A stretch of DNA of 51,190 nucleotides, taken from assembly GCF_001050155.1 (NCBI RefSeq), contig NZ_LFVY01000026.1:1-51190 (forward strand). Direction: 5' to 3'. Within the stretch, counting starts at the first letter, position 1, and every line of letters starts with the position of its first letter. The translations under genes and the position numbers were made by a program. Below the pieces are notes generated by a model. That model did no database searches and was not told where the DNA came from. It worked only from the letters and a program-made list of their open reading frames with translations. Source of the DNA: Nitratireductor soli. GTDB lineage: Bacteria > Pseudomonadota > Alphaproteobacteria > Rhizobiales > Rhizobiaceae. Shown one piece after another: positions 33,618 through 43,852 of the stretch.

Positions 33618-34934
33618 TCACCCGCCCTCCCCGCGTTCCTTGCGCAGTTTTGCCCAATAGTCGAGCCGCTTGCGAATCTCGCGCTCGAAGCCGCGTTCCG
33701 GCGGGTCGTAGAATTGCCGGCGGCCCATCTTTTCGGGAAAATAATCCTGCCCGGAAAAGGCTTCCGGCGCATCGTGATCATAGGCATAGCCCGATCCGTA
33801 GCCGGTTTCCTTCATCAGTTTGGTCGGCGCGTTGAGGATGTGCTTCGGCGGCAGCAGCGAGCCATGCTCCTTCGCCGCCGCCATCGCCTGTTTGAAGGCG
33901 GTGTAGACGGCATTCGACTTCGGCGCCGTCGCCAGGTAGACGCAGGCCTGGGCGAGCGCCAGTTCGCCCTCCGGCGAACCCAGATAATCGTAGGCGTCCT
34001 TCGCCGCATTGGCGATGGTGAGCGCCTGCGGATCGGCCAGGCCGATATCCTCGACGGCCATGCGCACCAGGCGACGCCCGAGATAAAGCGGGTCCTCGCC
34101 GGCATCGAACATGCGCGCCAGATAGTAAAGCGCGGCATCGGGATCGGAGCCGCGCACCGACTTGTGCAGCGCCGAGATCAGATTGTAGTGGCCGTCCTGC
34201 CCCTTGTCGTAGATCGGCGCGCGCCGCTGCGCCACGCGCTGCAAGGCCTCTGCGTCGAACACCTCGCCTTCACGCGCCGCCCGCCACACCTCCTCGCCAA
34301 GCGTCAGGACGGCGCGGCCGTCGCCATCGGCCATGCGGACCAAAACCGCGCGCGCCTCCTCGTCCAGCGGCAGCGGCTTGCCTTCCATCGTCTCGGCGCG
34401 TTCCAGGAGCCGTGCCAGGCTTTCCGGCCCAAGCGTGTTGAAGGTCATGACGCGCGCCCGCGACAGAAGAGCGGCGTTGAGCTCGAAGGACGGGTTTTCC
34501 GTCGTCGCCCCGACGAGGATCACCGTGCCGTCTTCCATCACCGGCAGGAAGGAATCCTGTTGCGAACGGTTGAAGCGGTGGATTTCATCGACGAACAGAA
34601 GGGTCTGCCGCCCCTGCGAGCGGCGCAGCCGCGCCGTTTCGAACACTTTCTTCAAATCGGCAACGCCGGAGAAGATCGCCGATATCTGCTCGAAGGCGAG
34701 GTCCGTCTCGCCGGCAAGCAGCCGTGCAACGGTGGTCTTTCCGGTGCCTGGCGGCCCCCAGAAGATCAGCGAACCGAGCGACCGGCTGTCGATCATCCGC
34801 GTCAGGGCTCCGTCAGGTCCGGTCAGGTGCTCCTGACCCACCACTTCGGCGAGCTTGACCGGCCGCAAACGATCGGCCAGCGGCCGGTTGACCGGCGCCC
34901 TGTCTTCCTCGGTGCTCGCAAAAAGATCGCTCAT
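33618..34934 (-). CDS. rarA: Replication-associated recombination protein A (MgsA/WRNIP1-type AAA+ ATPase)
   Basis: Clamp-loader-like ATPase acting at stalled replication forks (438 aa). Walker A FWGPPGTGKTTVARLLA, Walker B LLFVDEIHRFNRSQQD, sensor GATTENPSFELNAALLSRARV, and the C-terminal tetramerisation part with KSVRGSDPDAALYYLARMFDAGEDPLYLGRRLVRMA. The N-terminus MSDLFAS...RPLADRLRP is typical. ATG 34934 is 11 bp after the upstream protease gene, so the two are likely co-transcribed. Confidence 0.96.
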   Translation of the reverse strand: MSDLFASTEEDRAPVNRPLADRLRPVKLAEVVGQEHLTGPDGALTRMIDSRSLGSLIFWGPPGTGKTTVARLLAGETDLAFEQISAIFSGVADLKKVFETARLRRSQGRQTLLFVDEIHRFNRSQQDSFLPVMEDGTVILVGATTENPSFELNAALLSRARVMTFNTLGPESLARLLERAETMEGKPLPLDEEARAVLVRMADGDGRAVLTLGEEVWRAAREGEVFDAEALQRVAQRRAPIYDKGQDGHYNLISALHKSVRGSDPDAALYYLARMFDAGEDPLYLGRRLVRMAVEDIGLADPQALTIANAAKDAYDYLGSPEGELALAQACVYLATAPKSNAVYTAFKQAMAAAKEHGSLLPPKHILNAPTKLMKETGYGSGYAYDHDAPEAFSGQDYFPEKMGRRQFYDPPERGFEREIRKRLDYWAKLRKERGEGG

Positions 34935-34945
34935 GGCCCTTTTCG

Positions 34946-36439
34946 TCAAAAACGCAGCGTCTGCTGCAATATGCGGCCATCGCGCTCGATGGCAAAGCGC
35001 CAGCGGCGGCTGTCGTCGCGTGCCACACGCAACAGCGTATCGGCCCGGTCGATCTCCAGCCCGTTGACCTCACGGATGACGTCTCCCGGCCGGAGCCCGA
35101 CACTGGCCGCCGGCGACCGGCGGTCGACGTCGAGGATCACGACGCCCTTTCTGTTGAGCGGCAGTTTGAGGCGCTGGGCCAGGCGCGGCGCGAGATCGGC
35201 AACGGAAGCGCCGGCGAACGGTCCCCGCCCGTCGATCAAGGTCGGATTGACCGCCTCGCCCTCCGACAGGCGTTCCAGGCGGATTGTGATGTCCGTGTTC
35301 TTGCCGTCGCGCAGAATCTGGATCGTGCCGTCCTCGTCGACCGGGTGGGTCGCCAAGCGATACTCCAGCGCGTCGGGATGCTGGACATCGGCGCCATCCA
35401 TGGCGGTCACCACATCGCCGGGCTTCAACCCGGCGCGGGATGCCGGACTGTCCTCCGCCACCTCGCGCACCAGCGCGCCGACGGGCCGCGCCATGCCGAG
35501 CGCTTCGGCGATCTGCGGGGTTACCGGATCGAACGAGGCGCCGAAATAGGGCCGTTCGAAGGTGTCGGCGCCGCTGAGCGCCGCATCCACCACGGCGCGC
35601 ACCATGTTGGCCGGAATGGCGAAGCCGATACCGATTGACCCGCCGCTGCGGCTGACGATGGCCGTGTTGATGCCGATCACCTTGCCCTTCATGTCGATCA
35701 GCGCGCCACCGGAATTGCCGGGATTGATCGCCGCGTCGGTCTGGATGAAGAAGCCGAAGTCGGACACGCCGATATGGCTGCGCGCCAATGCCGAGACAAT
35801 GCCGCTGGTGGTCGTCTGCCCGACGCCGAACGGATTGCCCATCGCCAGGACGAGGTCGCCGACCTCCAGAAGATCGGAATCGCCCAGCCGAACCGCGGCG
35901 AACGGTTCCGAGCCCTTGATCTTCAGCACCGCCAGATCCAGAGCCTCGTCCTTCAGCAGGATTTCGCTTTCGAACTCACGCCCGTCGGCGAGCGCGACCT
36001 TCACCTCATCCGCATCGCTGATGACGTGGTAGTTGGTGACGATGACGCCGCTCTGGTCGACCATCACACCGGAGCCAAGCGAGGAACGCACGCGCGGCGG
36101 CATCTGGCTGCGGCCGAAGAACTGCTCGAAGAAGGGATCGCCCATGAAGGGCGAGCGCACCTGCACGGTCGAGGAGGCGTAGACGTTCACCACCGCCGGC
36201 GCGGTCTCGCGCACCAGCGGGGCGAAGGAGAGCTGCACTTCCGCCTGGCCGAAGGGCACGCGGCGCTGCGTCTCGGGTTGCTGGCCGGGCGCCGTCGGCG
36301 CGCCGGCATCGCCGCCGCGCAGCAATTTCGACAGCGTTTGCGAAAAACTGTTGCCCGGCCCGTCCTGCGCATGCCCCGGCGCGATCAGCCCGGCCAGGAC
36401 GACAAGCAATGACAACAGGCGAAGCGACGTGTTTTTCAT
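34946..36439 (-). CDS. DegP/DegQ-family periplasmic serine protease (Do-like)
   Basis: Envelope quality-control protease and chaperone (497 aa). A signal peptide is seen (MKNTSLRLLSLLVVLAGLIAPGHA, cleavage after residue 24). The trypsin-like domain has its triad at His138 (VTNYHVI), Asp168 (EALDLAVLKI) and Ser243 (NPGNSGGAL). Two PDZ domains follow (about 290-380 and 400-490). The region GDPFFEQFFG is an LA-loop-type segment. ATG 36439 positions the signal peptide correctly; the 17 upstream codons do not. degP and degQ cannot be told apart by eye. Confidence 0.95.
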   Translation of the reverse strand: MKNTSLRLLSLLVVLAGLIAPGHAQDGPGNSFSQTLSKLLRGGDAGAPTAPGQQPETQRRVPFGQAEVQLSFAPLVRETAPAVVNVYASSTVQVRSPFMGDPFFEQFFGRSQMPPRVRSSLGSGVMVDQSGVIVTNYHVISDADEVKVALADGREFESEILLKDEALDLAVLKIKGSEPFAAVRLGDSDLLEVGDLVLAMGNPFGVGQTTTSGIVSALARSHIGVSDFGFFIQTDAAINPGNSGGALIDMKGKVIGINTAIVSRSGGSIGIGFAIPANMVRAVVDAALSGADTFERPYFGASFDPVTPQIAEALGMARPVGALVREVAEDSPASRAGLKPGDVVTAMDGADVQHPDALEYRLATHPVDEDGTIQILRDGKNTDITIRLERLSEGEAVNPTLIDGRGPFAGASVADLAPRLAQRLKLPLNRKGVVILDVDRRSPAASVGLRPGDVIREVNGLEIDRADTLLRVARDDSRRWRFAIERDGRILQQTLRF

Positions 36440-36562
36440 GACGGTCCTCGGTTCGGTGAGCCGCATCTTTTCACACGCAATTGTGCGCAATAAAAGACCT
36501 TACTGATCGATGCCGCCGGCGATGTTGGAGCGTTTTGCAATCAGGAAGAATCAACGGCGCCC

Positions 36563-36682
36563 ATGAGCCTCGTCCATCCGACACTGGCCCTCCTGCCGGC
36601 GGTCTCCAGCATCTTCATGACATTTGCGTGGTACGGCCATCCCGAATTCACCAGCAAGCCGCTGATGATCATTGCGCCGATT
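36563..36682 (+). pseudogene. Truncated DUF486 (small DMT-like membrane protein) gene
   Basis: The frame reads MSLVHPTLALLPAVSSIFMTFAWYG, then HPEFTSKPLMIIAPI, matching the N-terminal about 40 residues of DUF486 proteins (typically about 110 aa, N-terminus ...SNIFMTFAWYGHLKF..KPL). After position about 36682 the similarity stops and no frame continues the expected SWGIAFFEYC region. The frame runs instead into the rplQ terminator. It is therefore a 5' remnant of a deleted gene. It faces rplQ convergently and diverges from the protease gene. Confidence 0.65.
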
Positions 36683-36701
36683 CGGCCAGACAGAGCGCAG
36701 C

Positions 36702-36725
36702 AAAAAGGGGCCTCGTGGGCCCCTT
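36702..36725 (-). terminator. Intrinsic terminator of the ribosomal (alpha) operon
   Basis: AAGGGGCC (36705-36712), loop TCGTG, GGCCCCTT (36718-36725). On the minus strand it is followed by a T run at 36702-36706. It lies 28 bp beyond the rplQ stop. Confidence 0.85.
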
Positions 36726-36753
36726 CTGAAATTTCACGGAGGATGAAAACCGC

Positions 36754-37185
36754 TTATGCGGCTTCCGCCTCCTCGTTGCCGCCCTCGGCTTCGACACGGG
36801 CGCGGTCGGCCGCACCCTTGGCCGAGACGTCGCGGCCGACGAACTCGATGACAGCCATCGGCGCATTGTCACCATGGCGGAAACCCGCCTTCATGATGCG
36901 GATGTAGCCGCCGTGGCGATCCGCATAGCGCGGCGCGACCGTGTCGAACAGGCGCTTCGCCAGCGTCTCGCTGCCGATCGCCGCGATCACCTGGCGGCGG
37001 GCATGCAGGTCGCCCCGCTTGCCGAGCGTCACCAGCTTCTCGACGATCGGGCGCAGCTCCTTGGCTTTCGGCAGCGTCGTGACGATCTGCTCGTGCTCGA
37101 TCAGCGATGCCGCCATATTGGAAAACAGCGCCTTGCGATGGCTTGCCGTCCTGTTCAGCTTGCGGCCGGATTTTCCGTGGCGCAT
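36754..37185 (-). CDS. rplQ: Ribosomal protein L17
   Basis: Large-subunit protein L17 (143 aa): [56 protein letters not shown] is nearly the family consensus. A C-terminal Ala/Glu-rich tail of about 25 residues ([24 protein letters not shown]) goes beyond the E. coli protein, as in other alphaproteobacteria. Last gene of the alpha segment. Confidence 0.98.
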   Translation of the reverse strand: MRHGKSGRKLNRTASHRKALFSNMAASLIEHEQIVTTLPKAKELRPIVEKLVTLGKRGDLHARRQVIAAIGSETLAKRLFDTVAPRYADRHGGYIRIMKAGFRHGDNAPMAVIEFVGRDVSAKGAADRARVEAEGGNEEAEAA

Positions 37186-37238
37186 GGCTTTTCTCCTTCA
37201 ATTCCCGTCGCCCGGCGGTTGGTGCGGGCGTCGCGGGG

Positions 37239-38249
37239 CTAGTATTGGTCTTCGTAGCGCTTGGCGAGTTCTTCGATGTTTTCCGGCGGCCAGTCCTCGA
37301 CTTCCATGCCGAGGTGCAGCCCCATCGACGCCAGCACTTCCTTGATTTCGTTGAGCGACTTGCGGCCGAAATTCGGTGTGCGCAGCATTTCCGCCTCGGT
37401 CTTCTGGATCAGATCGCCGATATAGACAATGTTGTCGTTCTTCAGGCAGTTGGCGGAGCGAACGGAAAGCTCGAGCTCGTCCACCTTCTTCAGAAGCGCC
37501 GGGTTGAAAGCGAGCTCGGCCACCTGCTCGGCGGGCTGCTCCTTCTGCGGCTCTTCGAAATTGACGAACAGGCCAAGCTGGTCCTGCAGGATGCGCGCGG
37601 CAAATGCCACGGCGTCCTCGCCGGTGACCGAACCGTTGGTCTCGATGGTCATGGTCAGCTTGTCATAATCGAGAACCTGGCCCTCGCGGGTGTTCTCGAC
37701 CTTGTAGGAGACCTTCTTGACCGGCGAATAGAGGCTGTCGACCGGGATCAGTCCGATCGGCGCGTCTTCGGCGCGGTTGCGGTCGGCCGGCACATAGCCC
37801 TTGCCGTTGTCGACGGTGAACTCCATGCGGATTTCCGCGCCTTCATCCAGCGTGCACAGCACATGGTCGGGGTTCAGCACCTCGACGTCGCCGACCGTCT
37901 GGATGTCGCCGGCGGTGACGGCGCCCGGACCCTGCTTGCGCACGACCATGCGCTTGGGACCGTCGCCCTCCATGCTCAGCGCGATCTCCTTGATGTTGAG
38001 GACCATGTCCGTGACATCTTCCCGCACACCGGGGATCGAGGAGAATTCATGCAGCACGCCGTCGATCTGCACCGCCGTCACGGCGGCACCGCGCAGCGAC
38101 GACAAAAGCACGCGCCGCAGCGCATTGCCCAGCGTCAGGCCGAAGCCACGCTCCAGCGGCTCGGCCACCAGCGTGGTGACGGTGCGGCCCTTGGAGGAGA
38201 ATTCGACCTTGTTCGGCTTGATAAGCTCTTGCCAGTTTTTCTGGATCAT
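37239..38249 (-). CDS. rpoA: RNA polymerase alpha subunit
   Basis: Assembly platform of RNA polymerase (336 aa). The N-terminal dimerisation domain begins [19 protein letters not shown] and holds [46 protein letters not shown]. The C-terminal DNA- and activator-binding domain is [53 protein letters not shown] 38249 is the family start. It lies between rpsK and rplQ as in most bacteria; rpsD is absent here, as is usual in this class. Confidence 0.99.
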   Translation of the reverse strand: MIQKNWQELIKPNKVEFSSKGRTVTTLVAEPLERGFGLTLGNALRRVLLSSLRGAAVTAVQIDGVLHEFSSIPGVREDVTDMVLNIKEIALSMEGDGPKRMVVRKQGPGAVTAGDIQTVGDVEVLNPDHVLCTLDEGAEIRMEFTVDNGKGYVPADRNRAEDAPIGLIPVDSLYSPVKKVSYKVENTREGQVLDYDKLTMTIETNGSVTGEDAVAFAARILQDQLGLFVNFEEPQKEQPAEQVAELAFNPALLKKVDELELSVRSANCLKNDNIVYIGDLIQKTEAEMLRTPNFGRKSLNEIKEVLASMGLHLGMEVEDWPPENIEELAKRYEDQY

Positions 38250-38346
38250 TCCGGTTCCTTCCGTTACTCCGCCACCATCCAATCGTGGCGGACGTTCTGG
38301 AAACCGCAGAGGAGCGCCACGGCGCTCTTACGGCCATTGCGAATGT

Positions 38347-38736
38347 TTAGACGCGACGCTTCTTGCGCGGGCGGCAGCCATTGTGCGGGATCGGCGTCAC
38401 GTCGCGGATCGACGTGATGGTGAAACCGGCCGCCTGCAGAGCGCGCAGCGCCGATTCACGGCCTGATCCCGGACCCGACACTTCCACTTCCAGCGTGCGC
38501 ATGCCGTGCTCCTGCGCCTTCTTGGCGCAATCCTCGGCAGCCACCTGGGCGGCAAACGGCGTCGACTTGCGCGAGCCCTTGAAGCCCTGCGCGCCAGCCG
38601 ACGACCAAGCAATCGCATTGCCCTGCGCGTCGGTGATGGTGATCATCGTGTTGTTGAAGGTCGAGCTGACGTGAGCGACACCCGACGAAATGTTCTTGCG
38701 TTCGCGACGACGAACGCGCGTGGCTTCCTTGGCCAT
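38347..38736 (-). CDS. rpsK: Ribosomal protein S11
   Basis: Small-subunit platform protein (129 aa) with [57 protein letters not shown] and the C-terminal [18 protein letters not shown]. It follows rpsM across a 144-bp spacer filled by a large inverted-repeat array. Confidence 0.98.
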   Translation of the reverse strand: MAKEATRVRRRERKNISSGVAHVSSTFNNTMITITDAQGNAIAWSSAGAQGFKGSRKSTPFAAQVAAEDCAKKAQEHGMRTLEVEVSGPGSGRESALRALQAAGFTITSIRDVTPIPHNGCRPRKKRRV

Positions 38737-38791
38737 GACTTCCCTTTCAAACGATCTCTACACCGCCGTAACACCAGCGGCTCCACCTGGG

Positions 38792-38884
38792 GTGAATGGT
38801 GAATGGTAAATAGTGAATGGTCGCTGGCCGAAATGTTCGGCTCTTAACCATTCACCATTCACAATTCACCATTTACCAATTCAC
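38792..38884. repeat. GTGAATGG-unit inverted-repeat array between rpsM and rpsK
   Basis: The left arm (38792-38821) is built of GTGAATGG, GTGAATGG-TAAATA and GTGAATGGT units. The right arm (38847-38884) is ACCATTCACCATTCACAATT followed by CACCATTTACCAATTCAC, the same units inverted. The arms are separated by about 25 bp and can fold into an imperfect hairpin of roughly 30 bp. The right arm includes the rpsM stop codon. Confidence 0.85.
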
Positions 38885-39249
38885 TTCTTCTTGCCGGCAA
38901 TCGCCTTGGCAGGACCCTTGCGGGTGCGCGCATTGGTATGCGTGCGCTGGCCGCGGGTCGGCAGCGAACGACGGTGACGCAGGCCGCGGTAGCAGCCCAG
39001 ATCCATCAGACGCTTGATGTTCATCGACACTTCGCGGCGCAGATCGCCTTCGACCTGCAGGTCGCGGTCGATCGTCTCGCGAATGGCCAGCACTTCGGCG
39101 TCGGTCAGTTCGCTGACACGGCGCTCGGCCGGGATGTTGACCTTCTTGACGATATCGCCGGCAAGCTTCGGGCCGATGCCGTGGATATACTGCAGCGCGA
39201 TGACGACGCGCTTGTTGGTCGGAATGTTAACACCGGCTATACGAGCCAT
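38881..39249 (-). CDS. rpsM: Ribosomal protein S13
   Basis: Small-subunit head protein (122 aa): [97 protein letters not shown] 39249 fits; the METK extension does not. A promoter-like sequence lies about 150 bp upstream. Confidence 0.98.
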   Translation of the reverse strand: MARIAGVNIPTNKRVVIALQYIHGIGPKLAGDIVKKVNIPAERRVSELTDAEVLAIRETIDRDLQVEGDLRREVSMNIKRLMDLGCYRGLRHRRSLPTRGQRTHTNARTRKGPAKAIAGKKK

Positions 39250-39395
39250 TTTAGTCTCCATCTAAGCCGGCGCACCGGCGCTTCATTTGCCCGCGTCCGG
39301 TGGAGGCCGGCCCCTGCGGGATTAATTTGTTCCTACAAACAACGTGGCCGAGCCAACCGGCCCGACCAAGCGCTTGTTCGATCAGGAGACGGCTC

Positions 39396-39424
39396 GCATT
39401 AGTCGATATCCGACATCTAGTCAA
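39396..39424 (-). promoter_or_regulatory. Candidate promoter of the rpsM-rpsK-rpoA-rplQ segment
   Basis: On the minus strand: CTTGACT with TTGACT at 39424-39419, then CTAATGC (39402-39396), spacer 16-17 bp. This is a good sigma-70 promoter of the alphaproteobacterial kind, in the 199-bp gap between adk and rpsM, leaving a leader of about 140 bases. Confidence 0.6.
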
Positions 39425-39448
39425 GCGCGCCGCATTCCTTTCCGATCA

Positions 39449-40033
39449 CTAAACCGTTGCGAGAACCCGTTCGATCTCGGCCGTGACTTCGTCGATGCTC
39501 GACATGCCGTCGATGCGGCGCAGCAGACCCTTGGCATGATAGTAGCCGATCAGCGCCGCCGTCTTCTTGTAATACTCGCGGAGGCGCTCCTCGAAGACCT
39601 CCGGATTGTCGTCCTTGCGCGGCGTCTGGCCGGCTGCGACGGCGTCTTGCGCGCGCTTGACGATGCGCCCGATCAGCGCCTGGTCGTCAACCACCAGTTC
39701 GATCGTCGCATCCAGTTTCTCGCCACGCTCGCCGAGCATGGCTTCGACGGCGTCGGCCTGCGCCAAGGTCCGCGGATACCCGTCAAGGATGAAGCCATTC
39801 GTGCAATCGGGCTGGTCTATCCGTTCGGCGACGATCGCGTTGACGATCTCGTCGGAGACCAGCTCGCCGGCATCCATCACCGCCTTGGCGCGCTTGCCGA
39901 CATCCGTTCCGGCACTTACGGCCGCGCGCAGCATGTCACCCGTGGAGAGCTGGGGAATCCCGTGCTTCTCGACCAGCCGCTGTGCCTGAGTGCCCTTCCC
40001 CGCTCCCGGCGGCCCAAGAAGTATAAGCCTCAT
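39449..40033 (-). CDS. adk: Adenylate kinase (short form)
   Basis: Interconverts ATP, ADP and AMP (194 aa). P-loop [23 protein letters not shown] site [10 protein letters not shown] and [15 protein letters not shown]. At 194 aa it lacks the long LID insertion of the E. coli enzyme (214 aa), the short form common in alphaproteobacteria. Its ATG overlaps the secY stop by 4 bp. Confidence 0.98.
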   Translation of the reverse strand: MRLILLGPPGAGKGTQAQRLVEKHGIPQLSTGDMLRAAVSAGTDVGKRAKAVMDAGELVSDEIVNAIVAERIDQPDCTNGFILDGYPRTLAQADAVEAMLGERGEKLDATIELVVDDQALIGRIVKRAQDAVAAGQTPRKDDNPEVFEERLREYYKKTAALIGYYHAKGLLRRIDGMSSIDEVTAEIERVLATV

Positions 40034-41370
40034 CGTCCCCTTTTCCCCCCACGCAGCTTCGATTTCTTGATCAGTCCCTCATACTGGTGGGCGATCAGAT
40101 GGCCCTGCATCTGCGCCACCGTGTCCAGCGTGACGCTCACCACGATCAACAGCGACGTTCCGCCGAGATAGAAGGGAACGCCGGTCGCCGAGATAAGGAA
40201 CTCCGGCAGCAGGCAGATCAGCACCAGGTAGATCGCGCCGACCACGGTGATGCGGGTCAACACATAGTCGATATATTCGGCGGTGCGCTCGCCCGGGCGA
40301 TAGCCGGGAATGAAGCCGGAATGCTTCTTCAGCTGGTCCGCCGTATCCTTCGGATTGAAGACGATGGCCGTGTAGAAGAAGGCGAAGAAGGCAATCAGCG
40401 CCGCATAGAGGATCATGAACAATGGCTGGCCGTGGCCGACCGAGGCAAGGATGGTCGAGGCCCAGCCCGGAAGCTGCGTCGTGTCGGAGAACCCGGCGAC
40501 GGTCGCCGGCAGAAGCAGGAGCGACGAGGCAAAGATCGGCGGGATGACACCGGCCGTGTTCAGCTTCAGCGGCAGGTGCGAGGTGTCGCCCTGGAACATG
40601 CGGTTGCCGACCTGGCGCTTGGGATACTGGATCAGCAGCCGCCGCTGCGCCCGTTCGAAGAAGACGATGACACCGATGACGGCGACGACAAGGACGATGA
40701 TCGCCAGGATCAGGCCGGTCGACAAAGCGCCCGTGCGGCCCAGCTCCAGCGTGCCGCCGATGGCCGAAGGCAGGCCGGCGACGATACCGGCGAAGATGAT
40801 CAGCGAAATGCCGTTGCCGATGCCGCGCGCGGTGATCTGCTCGCCGAGCCACATCAGGAACATGGTGCCGCCGACCAGCGTGATGACGGCGGAAACGCGG
40901 AAGAACCAGCCCGGATCGGAGACGATGTTGGCGCCGCCCTCAAGCCCGACCGAAATGCCATAGGCCTGAACCGTCGCCAGGATGACCGTGCCGTAGCGCG
41001 TGTACTGATTGATGATTTTGCGGCCCTGCTCGCCTTCCTTCTTCAACTGCTCGAGCGACGGAACGACCGACGTCATGAGCTGCATGATGATGGAGGCGGA
41101 AATATAGGGCATGATGCCCAGCGCGAAGATCGCCATGCGCTCGACGGCACCGCCGGCAAACATGTTGAACATGCCGAGCACGCCGCCCGACTGCTGTTCG
41201 AAGGCCTGGGCAAAGGCATCGGGATTGATGCCGGGCATCGGGATATAGGTGCCGAGCCGGTAGACAAGCAACGCGCCGAGCGTGAACCAGATGCGCTTCT
41301 TGAGATCCTCGGCTTTCGCGAAGGCCGCGAAGTTGAGGTTTGACGCAAGTTGTTCCGCTGCCGATGCCAT
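40030..41370 (-). CDS. secY: Preprotein translocase subunit SecY
   Basis: Channel subunit of the Sec translocon (446 aa, ten membrane segments). Motifs: [28 protein letters not shown], the plug region [53 protein letters not shown], and the cytoplasmic loops [14 protein letters not shown] and [29 protein letters not shown]. In spc order after rplO; overlaps adk by 4 bp. Confidence 0.99.
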   Translation of the reverse strand: MASAAEQLASNLNFAAFAKAEDLKKRIWFTLGALLVYRLGTYIPMPGINPDAFAQAFEQQSGGVLGMFNMFAGGAVERMAIFALGIMPYISASIIMQLMTSVVPSLEQLKKEGEQGRKIINQYTRYGTVILATVQAYGISVGLEGGANIVSDPGWFFRVSAVITLVGGTMFLMWLGEQITARGIGNGISLIIFAGIVAGLPSAIGGTLELGRTGALSTGLILAIIVLVVAVIGVIVFFERAQRRLLIQYPKRQVGNRMFQGDTSHLPLKLNTAGVIPPIFASSLLLLPATVAGFSDTTQLPGWASTILASVGHGQPLFMILYAALIAFFAFFYTAIVFNPKDTADQLKKHSGFIPGYRPGERTAEYIDYVLTRITVVGAIYLVLICLLPEFLISATGVPFYLGGTSLLIVVSVTLDTVAQMQGHLIAHQYEGLIKKSKLRGGKRGR

Positions 41371-41504
41371 GAAGAATTCTCCGGTTCGTCACACGCCTCA
41401 GTGTCCGTTCCCGGAGACCGGCGAATATTGCCGAAATCCCGAGATAGGTTGCGGCGGACAAGGATGCAAGCGGCAACCGGATGGTTGCCGATTGCTGCGC
41501 AACT

Positions 41505-41981
41505 TTATTCGGCCGAAGCCGCGGCCTCGGCCAGCTTGATCGTGCCGCCGGCCTTCTCGACCTTGGCGACAGCGGCCTTGGAAGCGCCGGCAATCTCCAG
41601 CGTGACCTTGGCTTTCAGCTCACCGTCGCCGAGCAGGCGAACGCCGTCCTTGGCGCGGCGGATGACGCCGGCAGCAATCAGCGCCGCCGTATCGATCACC
41701 TTCTTCTCGTCCAGCTTCTTGGCGTCGATCGCGATCTGCAGACGCGCGATGGAGACTTCGTTGAAGTCGGTGGCGAAAATATTGGTGAAGCCACGCTTGG
41801 GCAGGCGCCGATAGAGCGGCATCTGGCCGCCTTCGAAACCCTTGATCGCCACGCCGGAGCGCGACTTCTGGCCCTTCACGCCACGGCCGCCGGTCTTGCC
41901 GGTGCCTGAGCCGATGCCGCGACCAACGCGCTTGCGCGACTTGGTGGCGCCTTCGTTGTCACTGAGTTCATTCAGTTTCAT
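41505..41981 (-). CDS. rplO: Ribosomal protein L15
   Basis: Large-subunit protein (158 aa): [65 protein letters not shown] is diagnostic; the C-terminal half ends with an Ala-rich tail (LAEAAASAE). It lies 11 bp after rpmD; a 134-bp gap separates it from secY. Confidence 0.98.
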   Translation of the reverse strand: MKLNELSDNEGATKSRKRVGRGIGSGTGKTGGRGVKGQKSRSGVAIKGFEGGQMPLYRRLPKRGFTNIFATDFNEVSIARLQIAIDAKKLDEKKVIDTAALIAAGVIRRAKDGVRLLGDGELKAKVTLEIAGASKAAVAKVEKAGGTIKLAEAAASAE

Positions 41982-41992
41982 CGTGTTTCTCC

Positions 41993-42193
41993 TCAGGCCT
42001 CGTCCACGACGCGGACCAGGTGCTGCACGGTCGCGATCATGCCGCGCACGGAGGGGGTGTCCTCCAGCGTCGAGCGACGGTGCATCTTGTTCAAGCCAAG
42101 ACCCACCAGCGTCTGGCGCTGGCTGGCCGGGCGGCGAATGGGGCTACCGATCTGTTCGACGGTGACCGTCTTGCCCTTCTTCTTCTCTGCCAT
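41993..42193 (-). CDS. rpmD: Ribosomal protein L30
   Basis: Small large-subunit protein (66 aa): [61 protein letters not shown] 42193 (MAEKKKG) is taken as the start; two further ATGs upstream (42202 and 42211) are possible. Confidence 0.96.
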   Translation of the reverse strand: MAEKKKGKTVTVEQIGSPIRRPASQRQTLVGLGLNKMHRRSTLEDTPSVRGMIATVQHLVRVVDEA

Positions 42194-42265
42194 CTTCGTC
42201 ATTCCTTGCAAACGGCGGCGATCAGGACCCGCTCATTGTCGAACGGGCCGACCAGCCAGTGAACC

Positions 42266-42823
42266 TTATTCCTCGGCGCCGGCGGCAGCACCGCGGCGCG
42301 CCTGCAGCGTGGAATATTTAATGCCGCGCTGGGCAGCAACGTCCTTCGGATGCAACTGACGCTTCAAGGCGTCGAAGGTGGCCCGCACCATGTTGTATGG
42401 GTTGGAGGAGCCGAGCGACTTCGCAACCACGTCCTGCATGCCGAGCGTCTCGAAGACGGCGCGCATCGGACCGCCGGCAATGATGCCGGTACCAGGCTTT
42501 GCAGCGCGCAGCAGAACGCGTCCGGCGCCATGACGGCCGGCGACATCGTGATGCAGCGTGCGGCCGCCGCGCAGCGGCACGAACACCATGTCGCGCTTGG
42601 CGCTCTCGGTCGCCTTGCGGATGGCTTCCGGCACTTCGCGCGCCTTGCCATGTCCGAAGCCGACGCGGCCCTTCTGGTCGCCGACGACGACGAGCGCGGC
42701 AAAGCCGAAACGACGGCCGCCCTTCACCACCTTGGCAACGCGGTTGATGTGAACCAGTTTATCGACGAATTCGCTGTCGCGATCATCGCGATCGCGACGA
42801 TCGTCCCTACGTCCTTGTGCCAT
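42266..42823 (-). CDS. rpsE: Ribosomal protein S5
   Basis: Small-subunit decoding-fidelity protein (185 aa): [60 protein letters not shown] and [43 protein letters not shown]. The first 16 residues are an Arg/Asp-rich stretch ([12 protein letters not shown]) typical of alphaproteobacterial S5. Confidence 0.98.
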   Translation of the reverse strand: MAQGRRDDRRDRDDRDSEFVDKLVHINRVAKVVKGGRRFGFAALVVVGDQKGRVGFGHGKAREVPEAIRKATESAKRDMVFVPLRGGRTLHHDVAGRHGAGRVLLRAAKPGTGIIAGGPMRAVFETLGMQDVVAKSLGSSNPYNMVRATFDALKRQLHPKDVAAQRGIKYSTLQARRGAAAGAEE

Positions 42824-42910
42824 AACCCTTTTCCTTGTTCTTTTCCGGAAGCACGGGGTTGATATGAATCATTCGGGCGCGTGTTTGCCTTACGGCCGCG
42901 CCCGAATGGG

Positions 42911-43270
42911 TTAAAACTTCAGGCCGCCCTCGCGAGCGGCATCGGCAAGCGCCTTGATGCGGCCGTGATAGAGATACGGGCCGCGGTCGAAGACCACTTC
43001 CGATACCCCTGCCTTCTTGGCGCGCTCGGCGACCAGCTTGCCGACCGCTGCGGCTGCAGCGGCATCGGCGCCGGTCTTGAGCGAGACCTTGAGGTCCTTG
43101 TCCAGGGTCGATGCGGCCGCGAGCGTGTGGCCCTTGGCGTCGTCGATGACCTGGACGTAGATGTTCTTCGAGGAACGGTAGACCGAAAGGCGCGGCTGGC
43201 CATTGGAGACCGCCTTGATCTTCCGGCGAACACGTCCCGCGCGCCGCTTGACGGAGACTTTCGAGACCAT
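42911..43270 (-). CDS. rplR: Ribosomal protein L18
   Basis: 5S rRNA-binding protein (119 aa): [49 protein letters not shown] and [32 protein letters not shown]. In spc order between rplF and rpsE. Confidence 0.98.
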   Translation of the reverse strand: MVSKVSVKRRAGRVRRKIKAVSNGQPRLSVYRSSKNIYVQVIDDAKGHTLAAASTLDKDLKVSLKTGADAAAAAAVGKLVAERAKKAGVSEVVFDRGPYLYHGRIKALADAAREGGLKF

Positions 43271-43281
43271 GGTTTGCGTTC

Positions 43282-43815
43282 CTACTTCTTCTTGCCTTCT
43301 TTACGGACGATCGTCTCGTCCGCGTATTTCACGCCCTTGCCCTTGTAGGGTTCGGGGCCGCGCTTCTTGCGGATCTCGGCGGCGACCTGACCGACAACCT
43401 GCTTGTCGATGCCGCTGACGATGATCTCGGTCGGCTTCGGCACGGTGATCGTGATGCCTTCCGGCGTCTGGTAGATCACTTCGTGGCTGTAGCCAAGCGA
43501 AAGCTGCAGGTTCTTGCCCTGCATCGCCGCGCGGTAACCGACGCCGTTGATCTCAAGGCGCCGTTCGAAACCGTCCTTCACCCCTTGCAGGATGTTGGCG
43601 ATCTGCGTGCGCGACATGCCCCATTTGGAGCGCGCATCCTTGGACTGGTCGCGCGGATCGACCGCCACGGCGCCATCGTCGAGCTTCACCAGAACTTCGT
43701 CGTTGACGACGAACTTCAGCTCGCCCTTCGGCCCCTTGGCCGTAACGGTCTGGCCGTCGACTTGCGCCGTGACGCCCTGCGGCACCGGGACCGGCTTTTT
43801 GCCAATGCGAGACAT
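43282..43815 (-). CDS. rplF: Ribosomal protein L6
   Basis: Large-subunit protein near the GTPase-associated centre (177 aa). [33 protein letters not shown] begins the family and [24 protein letters not shown] ends it. ATG 43815 was chosen; the open frame extending to 43896 overlaps rpsH and is not conserved. Confidence 0.98.
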   Translation of the reverse strand: MSRIGKKPVPVPQGVTAQVDGQTVTAKGPKGELKFVVNDEVLVKLDDGAVAVDPRDQSKDARSKWGMSRTQIANILQGVKDGFERRLEINGVGYRAAMQGKNLQLSLGYSHEVIYQTPEGITITVPKPTEIIVSGIDKQVVGQVAAEIRKKRGPEPYKGKGVKYADETIVRKEGKKK

Positions 43816-43852
43816 TTGTCTGCCCTCGTTCTTTGCGGTTAGCGCTGCCCGA

